From RGIG9115 sp045128915 (GTDB taxonomy: Bacteria; Bacillota; Clostridia; UBA1381), in contig JBGVIT010000006.1 of NCBI GenBank assembly GCA_045128915.1, forward strand, positions 62,001 to 126,000: a stretch of DNA of 64,000 nucleotides. Direction: 5' to 3'. Shown piece after piece: positions 1-8,207 of the stretch. Under the pieces are notes generated by a model that had not been told where the DNA came from, searched no databases, and worked only from the letters and a program-made list of their open reading frames with translations. The position numbers and the translations under genes were made by a program. Position 1 is the stretch's first letter; every line of letters begins with the position of its first letter.

Positions 1-92
1 TGTTCAGATTAAACTACTCCACAATGCCGCTTGAAAAAATCGAAAAGGGAATAAAGGCGTTGGGAGAAGTTCTTAATGCTATGATCAGATGA
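1..92 (+). CDS. PLP-dependent aminotransferase, C-terminal fragment
   Basis: An open frame enters from the left edge (codons in phase with position 3) and stops with TGA at 90-92. The visible 29 residues include RLNYSTMPLEKIEKG followed by IKALGEVL. This is the usual C-terminal end of class I/II fold-type I aminotransferases, including the MocR/2-aminoadipate-aminotransferase-like group, where an Arg-Leu-Asn-(Phe/Tyr) strand precedes the final helix. The stop lies 20 bp before trpS, so the two are probably cotranscribed. The substrate cannot be judged from so short a piece, and an alternative PLP enzyme of the same fold is possible. Confidence 0.55.
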   Translation, partial: FRLNYSTMPLEKIEKGIKALGEVLNAMIR

Positions 93-112
93 TTTGAAAG
101 GACAGCAATATC

Positions 113-1117
113 ATGGAAAACAAAAAAAGAATTTTCAGCGGTGTTCAGCCGTCAGGAAATATTACTCTCGGTAATTATCTTGGTGCAATCAAGAATTGGG
201 TGGATTTGCAGAATGACTATGAATGTCTGTATGCTATAATGGATATGCACTCCATAACAGTAAGGCAGGATCCTCAGGAGCTTAAGAAAAGAACTCTTGA
301 CCTTTTGAAAATATATCTTGCCTGCGGTATTGATCCTGAAAAGAACTTATTGTTCGTTCAGTCACATGTTCCGTCTCATGCACAGCTTTCATGGGTGCTC
401 AACTGCTACACATACATGGGTGAGCTGTCAAGAATGACTCAGTTCAAGGATAAGTCGAAAAGTCATGCAGATAATATAAACGCCGGCTTGTTTACATATC
501 CGGTGCTTATGGCAGCAGATATTCTGCTCTATGGAGCAGACCTTGTTCCCGTAGGTAAAGACCAGATGCAGCATATAGAAATATGCCGTGATATAGCAGA
601 GCGATTTAACTCTGTTTACGGAAATGTATTTACTATACCCGAAGGCTTTATGCCAAAGGCGGGAGCAAAGGTAATGAGTCTGCAGGAGCCTACAAAGAAG
701 ATGTCAAAATCAGATCCCAATCCTAAAGGCTATATTTCAATGCTTGATGAATTCAATACAATCGCAAAGAAAATCAAGAGTGCTGTAACAGATAGTGAAG
801 GCGTTGTAGAATATCGTGAAGGTGATGATTCAAAAGCCGGAATTAACAATCTTATGACCATAATGTCAGCTGTTACGGGAAAATCATATGACGAAATTAC
901 AAAAGATTATGCAGGCAAAGGCTATGGCGATTTCAAGAGCGATGTAGCAGAGGCAGTAGTGAGCCACATCAAGCCTATCCGTGAAGAGTATGACAGACTT
1001 TCAAATGATAAAGCATATCTTGAATCAATTTACAAAACCGGTGCAGAACGCGCTGAGAGAATTGCTTCACGTATGGTACAGAAGGTTTATAAAAAGGTTG
1101 GTTTTTTGCCACAGTAA
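113..1117 (+). CDS. trpS: Tryptophanyl-tRNA synthetase
   Basis: This is a 334-residue class I aminoacyl-tRNA synthetase, the normal length for bacterial TrpRS; it charges tRNA-Trp in the cytoplasm. The HIGH-type signature is seen at the N-terminus as PSGNITLGNY (residues 13-22), and a perfect KMSKS loop lies at residues 196-200. The segments VLMAADILLYGADLVPVGKD and HIEICRDIAERFN are typical of the TrpRS Rossmann core, with the DQMQH stretch between them. The ATG at 113 follows GAAAGGACAG at an ordinary distance. No T-box or trp attenuator is visible in the 20 bp between it and the upstream aminotransferase fragment, so any such control must lie outside the window. Confidence 0.97.
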   Translation: MENKKRIFSGVQPSGNITLGNYLGAIKNWVDLQNDYECLYAIMDMHSITVRQDPQELKKRTLDLLKIYLACGIDPEKNLLFVQSHVPSHAQLSWVLNCYTYMGELSRMTQFKDKSKSHADNINAGLFTYPVLMAADILLYGADLVPVGKDQMQHIEICRDIAERFNSVYGNVFTIPEGFMPKAGAKVMSLQEPTKKMSKSDPNPKGYISMLDEFNTIAKKIKSAVTDSEGVVEYREGDDSKAGINNLMTIMSAVTGKSYDEITKDYAGKGYGDFKSDVAEAVVSHIKPIREEYDRLSNDKAYLESIYKTGAERAERIASRMVQKVYKKVGFLPQ

Positions 1118-1133
1118 CAGGGAGATAACATAA

Positions 1134-2222
1134 ATGGAAAACAATTCATTATATTTATTTTGTGCTTTTATAGTATCATTTGTATTTTCTTTCGCAACTA
1201 CCCCTATTGTCAAAAAGCTTGCTTTTAAAATAGGTGCGATTGATGTCCCGAAGGACGGAAGAAGGATGCATAAAGAGCCTATACCAAGACTTGGCGGACT
1301 TGCAATAATATTCGGATTTCTTGTATCCGTTATCTGCTTTAATACAACATTCAGTAAACAGCTTATGGCAACTCTTGCAGGCGCTGCAATAATAGTTGCA
1401 ATGGGAATTGTTGATGACTGTAAAAATCTTGATGCAAAATTAAAATTTGCAATTCAGATAATTGCGGCACTTGTGGTGATATATTTCGGCGATATTAAAA
1501 TCAATGTATTTACGAACCCGAACATATTCAGTAATAACCTCTATTGGGTACTTCCTGAATGGCTGTCTGTAACACTTACTATCTGCTGGATAGTATTCAT
1601 AACAAATGCAGTTAATTTCATAGACGGTCTTGACGGACTTGCGGCAGGTGTTTCTGCAATTATGAGTGTGTCGCTTGTGTTTATTTCGGCAAGGTTGGGA
1701 GAATACACTATTGCTCTTATAGGTATTGCTCTCATGGGCGGATGCTTCGGTTTCCTGCCGTTTAACTTCAACCCTGCCAAGATTTTTATGGGTGATACCG
1801 GCTCTACTTTTCTGGGCTTTATGCTTGCAACTGTATCAATTCAGGGTGTGTTCAAGAGCTATGCGGTTATATCTTTTGCAGTTCCGCTTCTCATTCTTGG
1901 ACTCCCGCTGTTTGATGCGATGTTTGCAATGCTAAGAAGAATTTCTACAGGTAAAAGTCCGATGGCTGCTGACAGAGGCCACCTTCATCACAGACTTATT
2001 GATATGGGCTTCAGTCAGAAGCAGACAGTTTTCATTCTCTATGCAATAAGCGGTGTTCTTGGAATAACAGCAGTACTGTTAGCTGAGAACGGAACACTAA
2101 GAGCGCTTATACTTGTAATTTGTGTGTTGATATTGTTGCTTATCGGCAGTTTGCTTGGTAAGGATGTTTATATTCCCGGTACGGATGATTCGGAGAAAGG
2201 AGACAATCATGAAGAAAATTAA
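1134..2222 (+). CDS. tagO: Undecaprenyl-phosphate GlcNAc-1-phosphate transferase (TagO/WecA family)
   Basis: A 362-residue polytopic membrane enzyme of the polyprenyl-phosphate N-acetylhexosamine-1-phosphate transferase family. It is expected to transfer GlcNAc-1-P from UDP-GlcNAc to undecaprenyl phosphate on the inner face of the membrane, the first step of wall teichoic acid or related glycopolymer synthesis. Family motifs visible are FIDGLDGLAAG (Mg/catalytic Asp), KIFMGDTGSTFLGF and the loop ADRGHLHHRL near the C-terminus. About ten hydrophobic segments are present. Its end overlaps the start of wecB by 14 bp, which implies translational coupling. MraY is unlikely because the HLHHRL-type loop is the WecA/TagO form. 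The exact polymer made is not shown by the sequence. Confidence 0.92.
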   Translation: MENNSLYLFCAFIVSFVFSFATTPIVKKLAFKIGAIDVPKDGRRMHKEPIPRLGGLAIIFGFLVSVICFNTTFSKQLMATLAGAAIIVAMGIVDDCKNLDAKLKFAIQIIAALVVIYFGDIKINVFTNPNIFSNNLYWVLPEWLSVTLTICWIVFITNAVNFIDGLDGLAAGVSAIMSVSLVFISARLGEYTIALIGIALMGGCFGFLPFNFNPAKIFMGDTGSTFLGFMLATVSIQGVFKSYAVISFAVPLLILGLPLFDAMFAMLRRISTGKSPMAADRGHLHHRLIDMGFSQKQTVFILYAISGVLGITAVLLAENGTLRALILVICVLILLLIGSLLGKDVYIPGTDDSEKGDNHEEN

Positions 2223-3357
2223 AGTAATGCTTGTTTTTGGCACACGTCCTGAAGCAATTAAAATGGCACCTCTCGCCATTGAACTTAAAAAGCATCAGGA
2301 GTTTGAAACATTGGTGTGTGTAACAGCTCAGCACAGAGAAATGCTTGATCAGGTTCTTGATATTTTCAATCTAAAGCCCGATTATGACCTTGATATAATG
2401 AAAGAAAGACAGACGCTCGTTGGAATAACCTGCCGGGTTCTTGAAGGTCTTGACGGAGTATTCAAGAAAGAACAGCCCGATATAGTGCTTGTTCATGGGG
2501 ACACTTCTACAAGCTTCGTTGCGGCGTTGGCGGCTTTTTATAATCAGATAAGCGTAGGTCATGTTGAAGCAGGACTCAGAACATACGATAAGTATTCTCC
2601 GTTCCCTGAAGAAATGAACAGATGTCTCACGGGCAGAATTACCGATGTTCATTTTTCACCGACTGTAAGAAATCGTGATAATCTTCTTCGTGAGGCTATA
2701 AGCGAAGATAAAATATATGTAACCGGTAATACAGTAATTGACGCTCTTAAAACAACTGTTAAGGATGATTACGTATTTGAGGATGAAACTTTAAGAAGCG
2801 TTGATTTCAATAATAAAAGGGTTATAACAGTAACAGCTCACCGCCGTGAAAATCTTGGTGAGCCACTTGAAAATATTTGTAATGCAATCAAAAATATTGT
2901 TCTTAAAAACGAAAATGTAGAGGTTGTATATCCCGTTCATATGAATCCGGCAGTACGTGAAACTGTTAATACGATTATGGGCGATACACCGGGAATACAT
3001 CTCATAGAGCCGCTGTCTGTAAATGAGCTTCACAATGCTATGGCAAGGAGCTATATGATTATGACAGATTCCGGCGGTATTCAGGAGGAAGCTCCTGCAC
3101 TTGCAAAGCCTGTTCTTGTTTTAAGACGTGAAACGGAAAGACCTGAAGCGGTTGATGCAGGAACTGTAAAAATCGCAGGAACCAATAGGGAAACTATAGA
3201 GAAAATGGCTCAGGAACTTCTTGATTCTGAGGAAGCATATAATAAAATGGCGCGTGCCGCTAATCCCTATGGAGACGGTGAGGCTTCAGGCAGAATTGCA
3301 GAAGCAATTAAATATGAGTTTGGACTTATAAACGAACGTCCGGCAGATTTTGAATAA
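2209..3357 (+). CDS. wecB: UDP-N-acetylglucosamine 2-epimerase (non-hydrolysing)
   Basis: A 382-residue UDP-GlcNAc 2-epimerase of the WecB/MnaA family, interconverting UDP-GlcNAc and UDP-ManNAc in the cytoplasm. Family features seen are the N-terminal VMLVFGTRPEAIKMAPL, VHGDTSTSF, VGHVEAGLRT, the HRREN loop and the C-terminal TDSGGIQEEAP with RRETERPE. The ATG at 2209 was chosen because GGAGAAAGGAG lies just upstream; an in-frame GTG at 2155 would add 18 residues with no family counterpart. Together with tagO immediately upstream it supplies the donor for the GlcNAc-ManNAc linkage unit, whose ManNAc transferase (TagA type) is at 30.0-30.8 kb on the other strand. Confidence 0.95.
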   Translation: MKKIKVMLVFGTRPEAIKMAPLAIELKKHQEFETLVCVTAQHREMLDQVLDIFNLKPDYDLDIMKERQTLVGITCRVLEGLDGVFKKEQPDIVLVHGDTSTSFVAALAAFYNQISVGHVEAGLRTYDKYSPFPEEMNRCLTGRITDVHFSPTVRNRDNLLREAISEDKIYVTGNTVIDALKTTVKDDYVFEDETLRSVDFNNKRVITVTAHRRENLGEPLENICNAIKNIVLKNENVEVVYPVHMNPAVRETVNTIMGDTPGIHLIEPLSVNELHNAMARSYMIMTDSGGIQEEAPALAKPVLVLRRETERPEAVDAGTVKIAGTNRETIEKMAQELLDSEEAYNKMARAANPYGDGEASGRIAEAIKYEFGLINERPADFE

Positions 3358-3385
3358 AATTATTCAATTAAGTAATTCTAAAAAA

Positions 3386-3520
3386 GGAAGGTGAGAGTAA
3401 TGGATGCAGGCAGTAGTAACGGCGTAAAACCTCCATCCGGTAACGGGATGTTAATCCCGCGTGTTGGCTTGTGTCCGTTGCTTTTAATGAAGTCTTAGCG
3501 GACACGGACGGTCTTGCGCC
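3386..3520 (+). promoter_or_regulatory. Candidate structured leader RNA upstream of mgtE
   Basis: The 219 bp between wecB and mgtE contains paired segments that fold as a three-way junction. The closing helix GGCGTAA (3421-3427) pairs with TTGCGCC (3514-3520). It encloses one hairpin with stem CGGGAT/ATCCCG (3444-3459) and another with stem GTGTCCG/CGGACAC (3471-3505). Upstream, ACCTCC (3429-3434) could mask GGAAGGT (3386-3392), and GGATG (3402-3406) could instead pair with CATCC (3434-3438), so two exclusive folds exist. The position suggests magnesium-responsive control of mgtE. The conserved M-box core (GGTGAGGCTCCT and the GCCC-AAAAA-type loops) is not found. No U-tract terminator is seen, so control at translation initiation is more likely. 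Confidence 0.45.
3400..3498 (+). CDS. Possible 32-residue leader peptide upstream of mgtE
   Basis: An ATG at 3400 preceded by GGAAGGTGAG opens a 32-codon frame ending in TAG at 3496-3498. The peptide has a PPSGNGM stretch and a C-terminal LCPLLLMKS. It lies wholly inside the structured leader, with its ribosome site in one of the alternative helices. Proline-containing leader peptides sense Mg2+ for mgtA in enterobacteria, so a similar role is imaginable, but homology is not claimed. It may equally be a chance frame over a conserved RNA. Confidence 0.25.
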   Translation: MDAGSSNGVKPPSGNGMLIPRVGLCPLLLMKS

Positions 3521-3576
3521 TTGAAATGATAGTGCGGATTAAATTCTGCAAATAAATTTTCGGGAGGGACTCATTT

Positions 3577-4926
3577 ATGATAGAAAAGCTTACAACGCTC
3601 CTCGAAAGTAAAAGCTATACAAAGCTCAGGGAAGAATTCATGGAAATGAACCCTGCGGATGCAGCGGCTTTTATAGAAGAGATGTTCGAAGAAAGAGCAG
3701 AGGAAAAAGAGCTTATTATTCTTTTTCGTCTTATGCCGAAAGATCTTGCAGCAGATTGCTTTGCATTTCTTGAGTCCGACACACAGCAGCTTTTGATTTC
3801 CTATTTTACGGATTCAGAGCTTCGTGAAGTGTTGGAGCAGTCGTTTATCGACGATACAGTTGATATGATTGAAGAAATGCCCGCCAATGTGGTGCATAGA
3901 ATACTTCGCAATGCCGCACCTGAAAAGAGAGCGGCAATAAACGAAATTCTCAAATACCCCGGTGACAGCGCAGGAAGTATTATGACAATAGAATTTGTTG
4001 ACTTGCTTCCTGATATGACAGTTGATGAGGCATTTACGAGAATAAGAAGAACAGGTGTAGATAAGGAAACAATCTATACTTGCTACGTAAAGGATGTTAA
4101 TCGTCATCTTGTAGGTCTTGTTTCCGTAAAGACCATGCTTCTGGCAGACAAGGACGATTTGATTTCCGATATAATGGAAACAAATATAATCAGCGTCAAC
4201 ACTCATGAGGACCAGGAAGTAGTTGCATCTATGTTTGAAAAGTACGACTTTCTTGCTATACCCGTAGTTGATGCAGAATATCGTTTAGTTGGTATTGTTA
4301 CCATTGACGACGTAATTGACGTCATTCAGGAAGAGGCAACTGAGGATATTGAAAAGATGGCAGCTATTGTGCCGTCGGATAAGACGTATATGAAGACGGG
4401 TGTTTTTGAAACTGTAAAAAACAGAATCCCCTGGCTTCTTCTACTTATGATAACTTCAACCTTTACTGAAAGTATTTTAGGGCATTACGAGTCATCACTT
4501 GCAAAATACATGGTACTGAGTACATTTATTCCTATGCTGATGAACACCGGCGGTAATGCAGGCGGTCAGTCATCGGTTACGGTGATAAGAAGTCTTTCTC
4601 TTGGAGATATAGAATTTCACGATATTTTTTCGGTGCTGTGGAAAGAGGCAAGAGTGGGAATTTGCTGTGCAGGACTTCTCGCGGCTGCAAATTTCATAAA
4701 ACTTATATTATTTAACAGAGTAGCAATCGAGGTTGCAATAGTGGTAAGTATTACTCTGGTTGTTACAGTTTTTCTTGCAAAGATTGTAGGTTGCACATTG
4801 CCTATGGTGGCAAAAAAAGCCGGATTTGATCCTGCAGTAATGGCAAATCCGTTTATTACAACAATCATAGACGCCTTGTCTTTGGTTATATATTTCCGGA
4901 TAGCAAATATGCTTCTCGGATTATGA
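3577..4926 (+). CDS. mgtE: Magnesium transporter MgtE
   Basis: A 449-residue MgtE-family Mg2+ channel/transporter. Residues 1 to about 130 form the helical MgtE N domain with acidic repeats. About 130-255 hold a CBS pair (for example VGLVSVKTMLL and LVGIVTIDDVIDVIQEE) that gates the pore by Mg2+ binding. Roughly 280-449 form five membrane helices, with the pore signature NTGGNAGGQSSVTVIRSL and the late segment FDPAVMANPFITTI that lines the ion path. The ATG at 3577 has GGGAGGG eight bases upstream. The gene stands behind the leader RNA described above, which is its likely control element. Length and domain order match family norms. Confidence 0.96.
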   Translation: MIEKLTTLLESKSYTKLREEFMEMNPADAAAFIEEMFEERAEEKELIILFRLMPKDLAADCFAFLESDTQQLLISYFTDSELREVLEQSFIDDTVDMIEEMPANVVHRILRNAAPEKRAAINEILKYPGDSAGSIMTIEFVDLLPDMTVDEAFTRIRRTGVDKETIYTCYVKDVNRHLVGLVSVKTMLLADKDDLISDIMETNIISVNTHEDQEVVASMFEKYDFLAIPVVDAEYRLVGIVTIDDVIDVIQEEATEDIEKMAAIVPSDKTYMKTGVFETVKNRIPWLLLLMITSTFTESILGHYESSLAKYMVLSTFIPMLMNTGGNAGGQSSVTVIRSLSLGDIEFHDIFSVLWKEARVGICCAGLLAAANFIKLILFNRVAIEVAIVVSITLVVTVFLAKIVGCTLPMVAKKAGFDPAVMANPFITTIIDALSLVIYFRIANMLLGL

Positions 4927-4956
4927 TTTTGTACAATATGAAAGGGTGGTATATAA

Positions 4957-6351
4957 ATGAAAAACAGCGAAAAAACAATGGACAAAATCGTTGCTCTTTG
5001 TAAGGGCAGGGGATATATATATCCCGGAAGTGAAATTTACGGCGGTCTTGCAAATACATGGGACTACGGCCCGCTTGGTGTTGAGTTCAAGAACAATGTA
5101 AAAAAAGCATGGTGGAAAAAGTTTATTCAGGAGTCTAAATATAATGTAGGACTTGACTGTGCAATTCTCATGAACCCTGAAACATGGGTAGCTTCCGGTC
5201 ACGTAGGCGGATTTTCAGATCCTCTTATGGACTGTAAAGAATGTAAAGCAAGACATCGTGCAGATAAGCTAATAGAAGACTTTGCATTCAGCAAGGGCGA
5301 AAGCCTTACAGTTGACGGCTGGAGCAAAGAAAAGATGGTAGAATACATCAAGGAAAATAATATCGTATGTCCTGAGTGCGGAAAACAGAACTTTACAGAC
5401 ATTCGTGAATTTAATCTTATGTTCAAAACATTCCAGGGTGTAACAGAGGACTCTGCATCAACAGTATATCTCCGCCCTGAAACAGCTCAGGGTATATTCG
5501 TAAACTTCAAGAGCGTTCAGCGTACTTCAAGAAAGAAAGTACCTTTTGGAATAGGTCAGGTAGGTAAATCTTTCAGAAATGAAATCACTCCCGGTAACTT
5601 CACATTCAGAACAAGAGAATTTGAACAGATGGAGCTTGAATTCTTCTGCGAACCCGGAACAGACCTTGAATGGTTTGCATATTGGAAGCAGTACTGCATG
5701 GATTTCCTTTTGAGTCTTGGCGTAAGAGAAGAAAACCTTCGCTTCCGTGACCATTCCCCTGAAGAGCTTTCACACTATTCAAATGCTACAACTGATATAG
5801 AATTTGTATTCCCGTTTGGCTGGGGTGAGCTTTGGGGTATTGCAGACAGAACTGATTTCGACCTTAAGCAGCATCAGGATCATTCCGGCGAAAACATGGA
5901 ATATATTGATCCTATGGACAATACAAAGAGATACATTCCGTACGTAGTAGAGCCTTCTTTGGGTGCTGACCGTGTTGCACTTGCATTCCTTGTTGAAGCA
6001 TATGATGAAGAAGACCTTGGTGACGGTGATTCAAGAGTAGTAATGCATTTACATCCTGCACTTGCACCTGTTAAAGCAGCAGTTCTTCCGCTTTCTAAAA
6101 AGCTTGGCGAGCAGGCTGAAGAAGTGTTTGCAAGTCTTTCTAAAAAGTACAACTGCGAATACGACGATGCAGGTTCAATAGGTAAGAGATACCGCAGACA
6201 AGACGAAATCGGAACACCTTTCTGTATAACATACGACTTTGATTCGCTCGAAGACGGAGCTGTTACAGTTCGTTTCCGTGACACAATGGAACAGCAGAGA
6301 ATAAAAATCTCTGATTTGGAAGCGTTTCTTGATAAAGAACTTGAGTTTTAA
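4957..6351 (+). CDS. glyQS: Glycyl-tRNA synthetase, dimeric class II type
   Basis: A 464-residue single-chain (alpha2) glycyl-tRNA synthetase of the type found in many Firmicutes, archaea and eukaryotes, not the alpha/beta GlyQ+GlyS form. It carries the family start KGRGYIYPGSEIYGGLANTW and DYGPLGVEFK, a zinc-type CxxC...CPECGKQ insert, motif 2 in GKSFRNEITPGNFTFRTREF, and motif 3 near the GADR segment of VEPSLGADRVALAFLVEA. The C-terminal anticodon-binding domain (about 365-460) ends with TVRFRDTMEQQRI. The start is 30 bp after mgtE, so the two may be cotranscribed. No T-box is present. Confidence 0.97.
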   Translation: MKNSEKTMDKIVALCKGRGYIYPGSEIYGGLANTWDYGPLGVEFKNNVKKAWWKKFIQESKYNVGLDCAILMNPETWVASGHVGGFSDPLMDCKECKARHRADKLIEDFAFSKGESLTVDGWSKEKMVEYIKENNIVCPECGKQNFTDIREFNLMFKTFQGVTEDSASTVYLRPETAQGIFVNFKSVQRTSRKKVPFGIGQVGKSFRNEITPGNFTFRTREFEQMELEFFCEPGTDLEWFAYWKQYCMDFLLSLGVREENLRFRDHSPEELSHYSNATTDIEFVFPFGWGELWGIADRTDFDLKQHQDHSGENMEYIDPMDNTKRYIPYVVEPSLGADRVALAFLVEAYDEEDLGDGDSRVVMHLHPALAPVKAAVLPLSKKLGEQAEEVFASLSKKYNCEYDDAGSIGKRYRRQDEIGTPFCITYDFDSLEDGAVTVRFRDTMEQQRIKISDLEAFLDKELEF

Positions 6352-6359
6352 ATAAATTT

Positions 6360-6383
6360 GCGGAGTGCCTTAAGGCACTCCGC
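6360..6383 (+). terminator. Hairpin after glyQS
   Basis: A perfect 10-bp stem GCGGAGTGCC/GGCACTCCGC with a TTAA loop follows the glyQS stop by 8 bp. No clear T-run follows, so it may be a weak terminator or an mRNA 3'-end stabiliser. Confidence 0.5.
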
Positions 6384-6407
6384 AGTCATTAGAAAGTGAG
6401 TTTTATT

Positions 6408-7082
6408 ATGAGTTTTTCGGCAAACACCTTGGATTTTTTGTTTTTGAATAAGCTTCATGACAGCCGTGAATGGTTTAACGAAAGAAGAGATGAATACGAA
6501 CAATTTGTCCTTGAACCCATGCGTAAGTTCGTAGTTGAGCTGGCGCCTGCTATTATGGAAATTGACTCGCTGATGATATGTGAGCCAAAGGTTAATAAAA
6601 GTATTTCAAGGATATTTCGTGACACAAGATTTTCAAAGGATAAATCAATTTTTCGTGATACCTTCTGGTGTACTTTCATGCGTGATAAAAAGCTTTATCA
6701 TGGCATGCCCGGATATTTTTTTGAGATTTCACCAAGAGGCTTCAGGTATGGCTGTGGCTATTATCAGGCAAGTCCTGAAACGATGAATACTATACGCCAG
6801 ATGATACTTGCGGGCAGTCCGTATTTTAAAAAAGCACAAAGATGCGTAGAAAACAATCCCAAGTTTCAACTGAGGGAAGAAACTGTCAAGAGAACAAAAT
6901 TTCCAGACCAACCGGAAAACTTAAGACGCTGGCTGGATATGAAAAACCATTGTGCTATTGCAGAAAGTACAGATTTTGATTTGTTGTTTTCAGAAACCCT
7001 TTCTAAAACTATTGCCGAAGATTTTAAAGCTCTTGTGCCTTTGTATAACTTTTTTATTAAGGCAGAAAGTATGACTAAATAA
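6408..7082 (+). CDS. DUF2461 family protein
   Basis: A 224-residue protein matching the DUF2461 (TIGR02453) family. Evidence is the N-terminal pattern NTLDFLFLNKLHDSREWF followed by NERRDEYEQFV, then SRIFRDTRFSKDKSIFRDTF, PGYFFEISPRGFRYGCGYYQ and a C-terminal region rich in basic residues. The biochemical function of this family is not established. The ATG at 6408 is preferred over the in-frame GTG at 6396 because AGAAAGTGAG fits as its ribosome site. The gene stands alone between two hairpins and converges with mntP on the other strand. Confidence 0.85.
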   Translation: MSFSANTLDFLFLNKLHDSREWFNERRDEYEQFVLEPMRKFVVELAPAIMEIDSLMICEPKVNKSISRIFRDTRFSKDKSIFRDTFWCTFMRDKKLYHGMPGYFFEISPRGFRYGCGYYQASPETMNTIRQMILAGSPYFKKAQRCVENNPKFQLREETVKRTKFPDQPENLRRWLDMKNHCAIAESTDFDLLFSETLSKTIAEDFKALVPLYNFFIKAESMTK

Positions 7083-7112
7083 TAAAACAGCTGTTGCAAC
7101 AGCTGTTTTATT
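7081..7112. terminator. Bidirectional terminator between DUF2461 gene and mntP
   Basis: A perfect 15-bp inverted repeat, AATAAAACAGCTGTT and its complement separated by two bases, overlaps both stop codons. The A/T-rich outer stem gives U-rich 3' ends on both strands, so it can terminate both convergent transcripts. Confidence 0.85.
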
Positions 7113-7650
7113 AAAATAGTGATTTTAACGCTATCAGAATAAGCACAACTCCACCTAAAATTACACTTTTATCACCAAGCTTTTCGCTTGCAAAGTTTCC
7201 AAGCTTAAGTGCAATAAGCGTAAGAATAAATGTTGTAAGTGCTATGATTGATGCACTTGTAAAAATTTCAGCACCTTGTGCAGCAAGGCTTACACCTACT
7301 GCGAATGCATCTATGCTTGTGGCGATGGCAAGGAGAATAAGAACCTTGAAGCAAAATTGCTTTTCTTCTTCATCGTCCTCGCCTTTTATTCCGTCATGTA
7401 TCATATTGCCGCCGATTGCTGCAAGAATTACAAAAGAAACCAAGCCGGAATAAGTATTAATAAAGTCTGAGAATATATTGCCCAAAAAAAATCCAATAAT
7501 CGGCATAATACCTTGGAATATACCAAATGCAACGGGCATACACAATTTTTTGCGTCCTTTAAGACAAGGATACACCATTGAAGATGAAAGGGTAACTGCA
7601 AATGCATCCATGCTAAGTGCAATTCCAATTAGAATAATTTCAAATAACAT
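7111..7650 (-). CDS. mntP: Manganese efflux pump MntP family
   Basis: A 179-residue membrane protein of the MntP/DUF204 family, which exports Mn2+. It has six hydrophobic helices arranged as two repeats. Each repeat begins with the signature seen here as ALSMDAFAVTLSSS near residue 11 and TSIDAFAVGVSLA near residue 112; the paired Asp residues are those implicated in Mn2+ transport. An acidic loop (GEDDEEEKQ) joins the halves. The ATG at 7650 (minus) has GGAG just upstream. I looked for a yybP-ykoY Mn riboswitch in the upstream region and saw none of its conserved core. Confidence 0.9.
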   Translation of the reverse strand: MLFEIILIGIALSMDAFAVTLSSSMVYPCLKGRKKLCMPVAFGIFQGIMPIIGFFLGNIFSDFINTYSGLVSFVILAAIGGNMIHDGIKGEDDEEEKQFCFKVLILLAIATSIDAFAVGVSLAAQGAEIFTSASIIALTTFILTLIALKLGNFASEKLGDKSVILGGVVLILIALKSLF

Positions 7651-7797
7651 TTTAAATCTCCATAAAAGTACTTGATAATAATTATAGTCTTAAGCAAAGT
7701 ATAAAATGCATGTAACGGAAATATTTTATCATAATTTATAATCATATTCAAGCTTAATTTAACATATTAAAAACTTTATACATAATTGTAACGGCTA

Positions 7798-7827
7798 TTG
7801 ACTATAATGTGTGCAATATGATATAAT
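7798..7827 (+). promoter_or_regulatory. Sigma-A promoter upstream of small Cys protein/cpsB/ksgA
   Basis: TTGACT (7798-7803), an 18-bp spacer and TATAAT (7822-7827) with an extended -10 TG at 7819-7820. The predicted start lies inside the hairpin element below and gives a leader of roughly 150 nt before the first gene at 7983. Confidence 0.7.
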
Positions 7828-7828
7828 G

Positions 7829-7949
7829 ATTTCATCAAAGATGAAATCAACTAAGTTTGCCCTGACGGGCAAGTGAACTTCACTAAAAAAGTGGCACCTG
7901 AATTGTTCACTGATTTTATAATGATTTTAATCATGCGAGTATATCGCGC
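7829..7949 (+). repeat. Hairpin-rich intergenic element
   Basis: Consecutive small hairpins: GATTTCATC/GATGAAATC with an AAA loop (7829-7849) and GCCC-TGAC-GGGC (7859-7870). After AT-rich sequence comes an end GCGAGTATATCGC, which is nearly identical to the end of the larger palindromic element at 43.88 kb. The shared end and the shared CC-TGAC-GG loops suggest a dispersed repeat family. It sits in the 5' leader of the next transcript, so it may also affect mRNA folding. The rest of the 7651-7797 gap is AT-rich with no gene seen. Confidence 0.5.
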
Positions 7950-7982
7950 CATATGTATATTAAACCGTTGGAGGAACTGATT

Positions 7983-8195
7983 ATGTACTCTGATAATACC
8001 GAGAAAATTTGTTCATATTGTTTGTATAAAACTGATGCCAAAGGACTCAGGGAGCACGTGTATTGTACTAAGCGAAATGAGTACAGAGGCATACGTGCCG
8101 AAGTATGCAGCGATTATGAGTATGACATAAGAAAACGTCCCGTGAAAAGAAAGAAATCGCCTCTTGCTGATAAGCAATATGATTTTGAAATTTGA
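7983..8195 (+). CDS. Small cysteine-containing hypothetical protein
   Basis: A 70-residue protein with a good ribosome site (GGAGG at 7970-7974). Four cysteines are spaced as C10-x2-C13-x14-C28-x13-C42, which suggests a small zinc- or iron-binding knuckle. The C-terminal third is basic (KRPVKRKKS). I do not recognise a named family. It ends 12 bp before the CpsB-type phosphatase and shares its promoter, so the two are probably cotranscribed. Nothing else about function is visible. Confidence 0.7.
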   Translation: MYSDNTEKICSYCLYKTDAKGLREHVYCTKRNEYRGIRAEVCSDYEYDIRKRPVKRKKSPLADKQYDFEI

Positions 8196-8207
8196 GGAGA
8201 TGATTTG

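Noticed and set aside
3386..3520. Assignment of the mgtE leader as a standard M-box riboswitch
   Set aside because: The GGTGAGGCTCCT start and the conserved internal loop sequences of the M-box are missing. Only GGTGAG is shared, which is not enough.
7651..7800. yybP-ykoY manganese riboswitch upstream of mntP
   Set aside because: Manganese exporter genes often have one, but the upstream sequence is plain AT-rich DNA with no conserved core or long leader.
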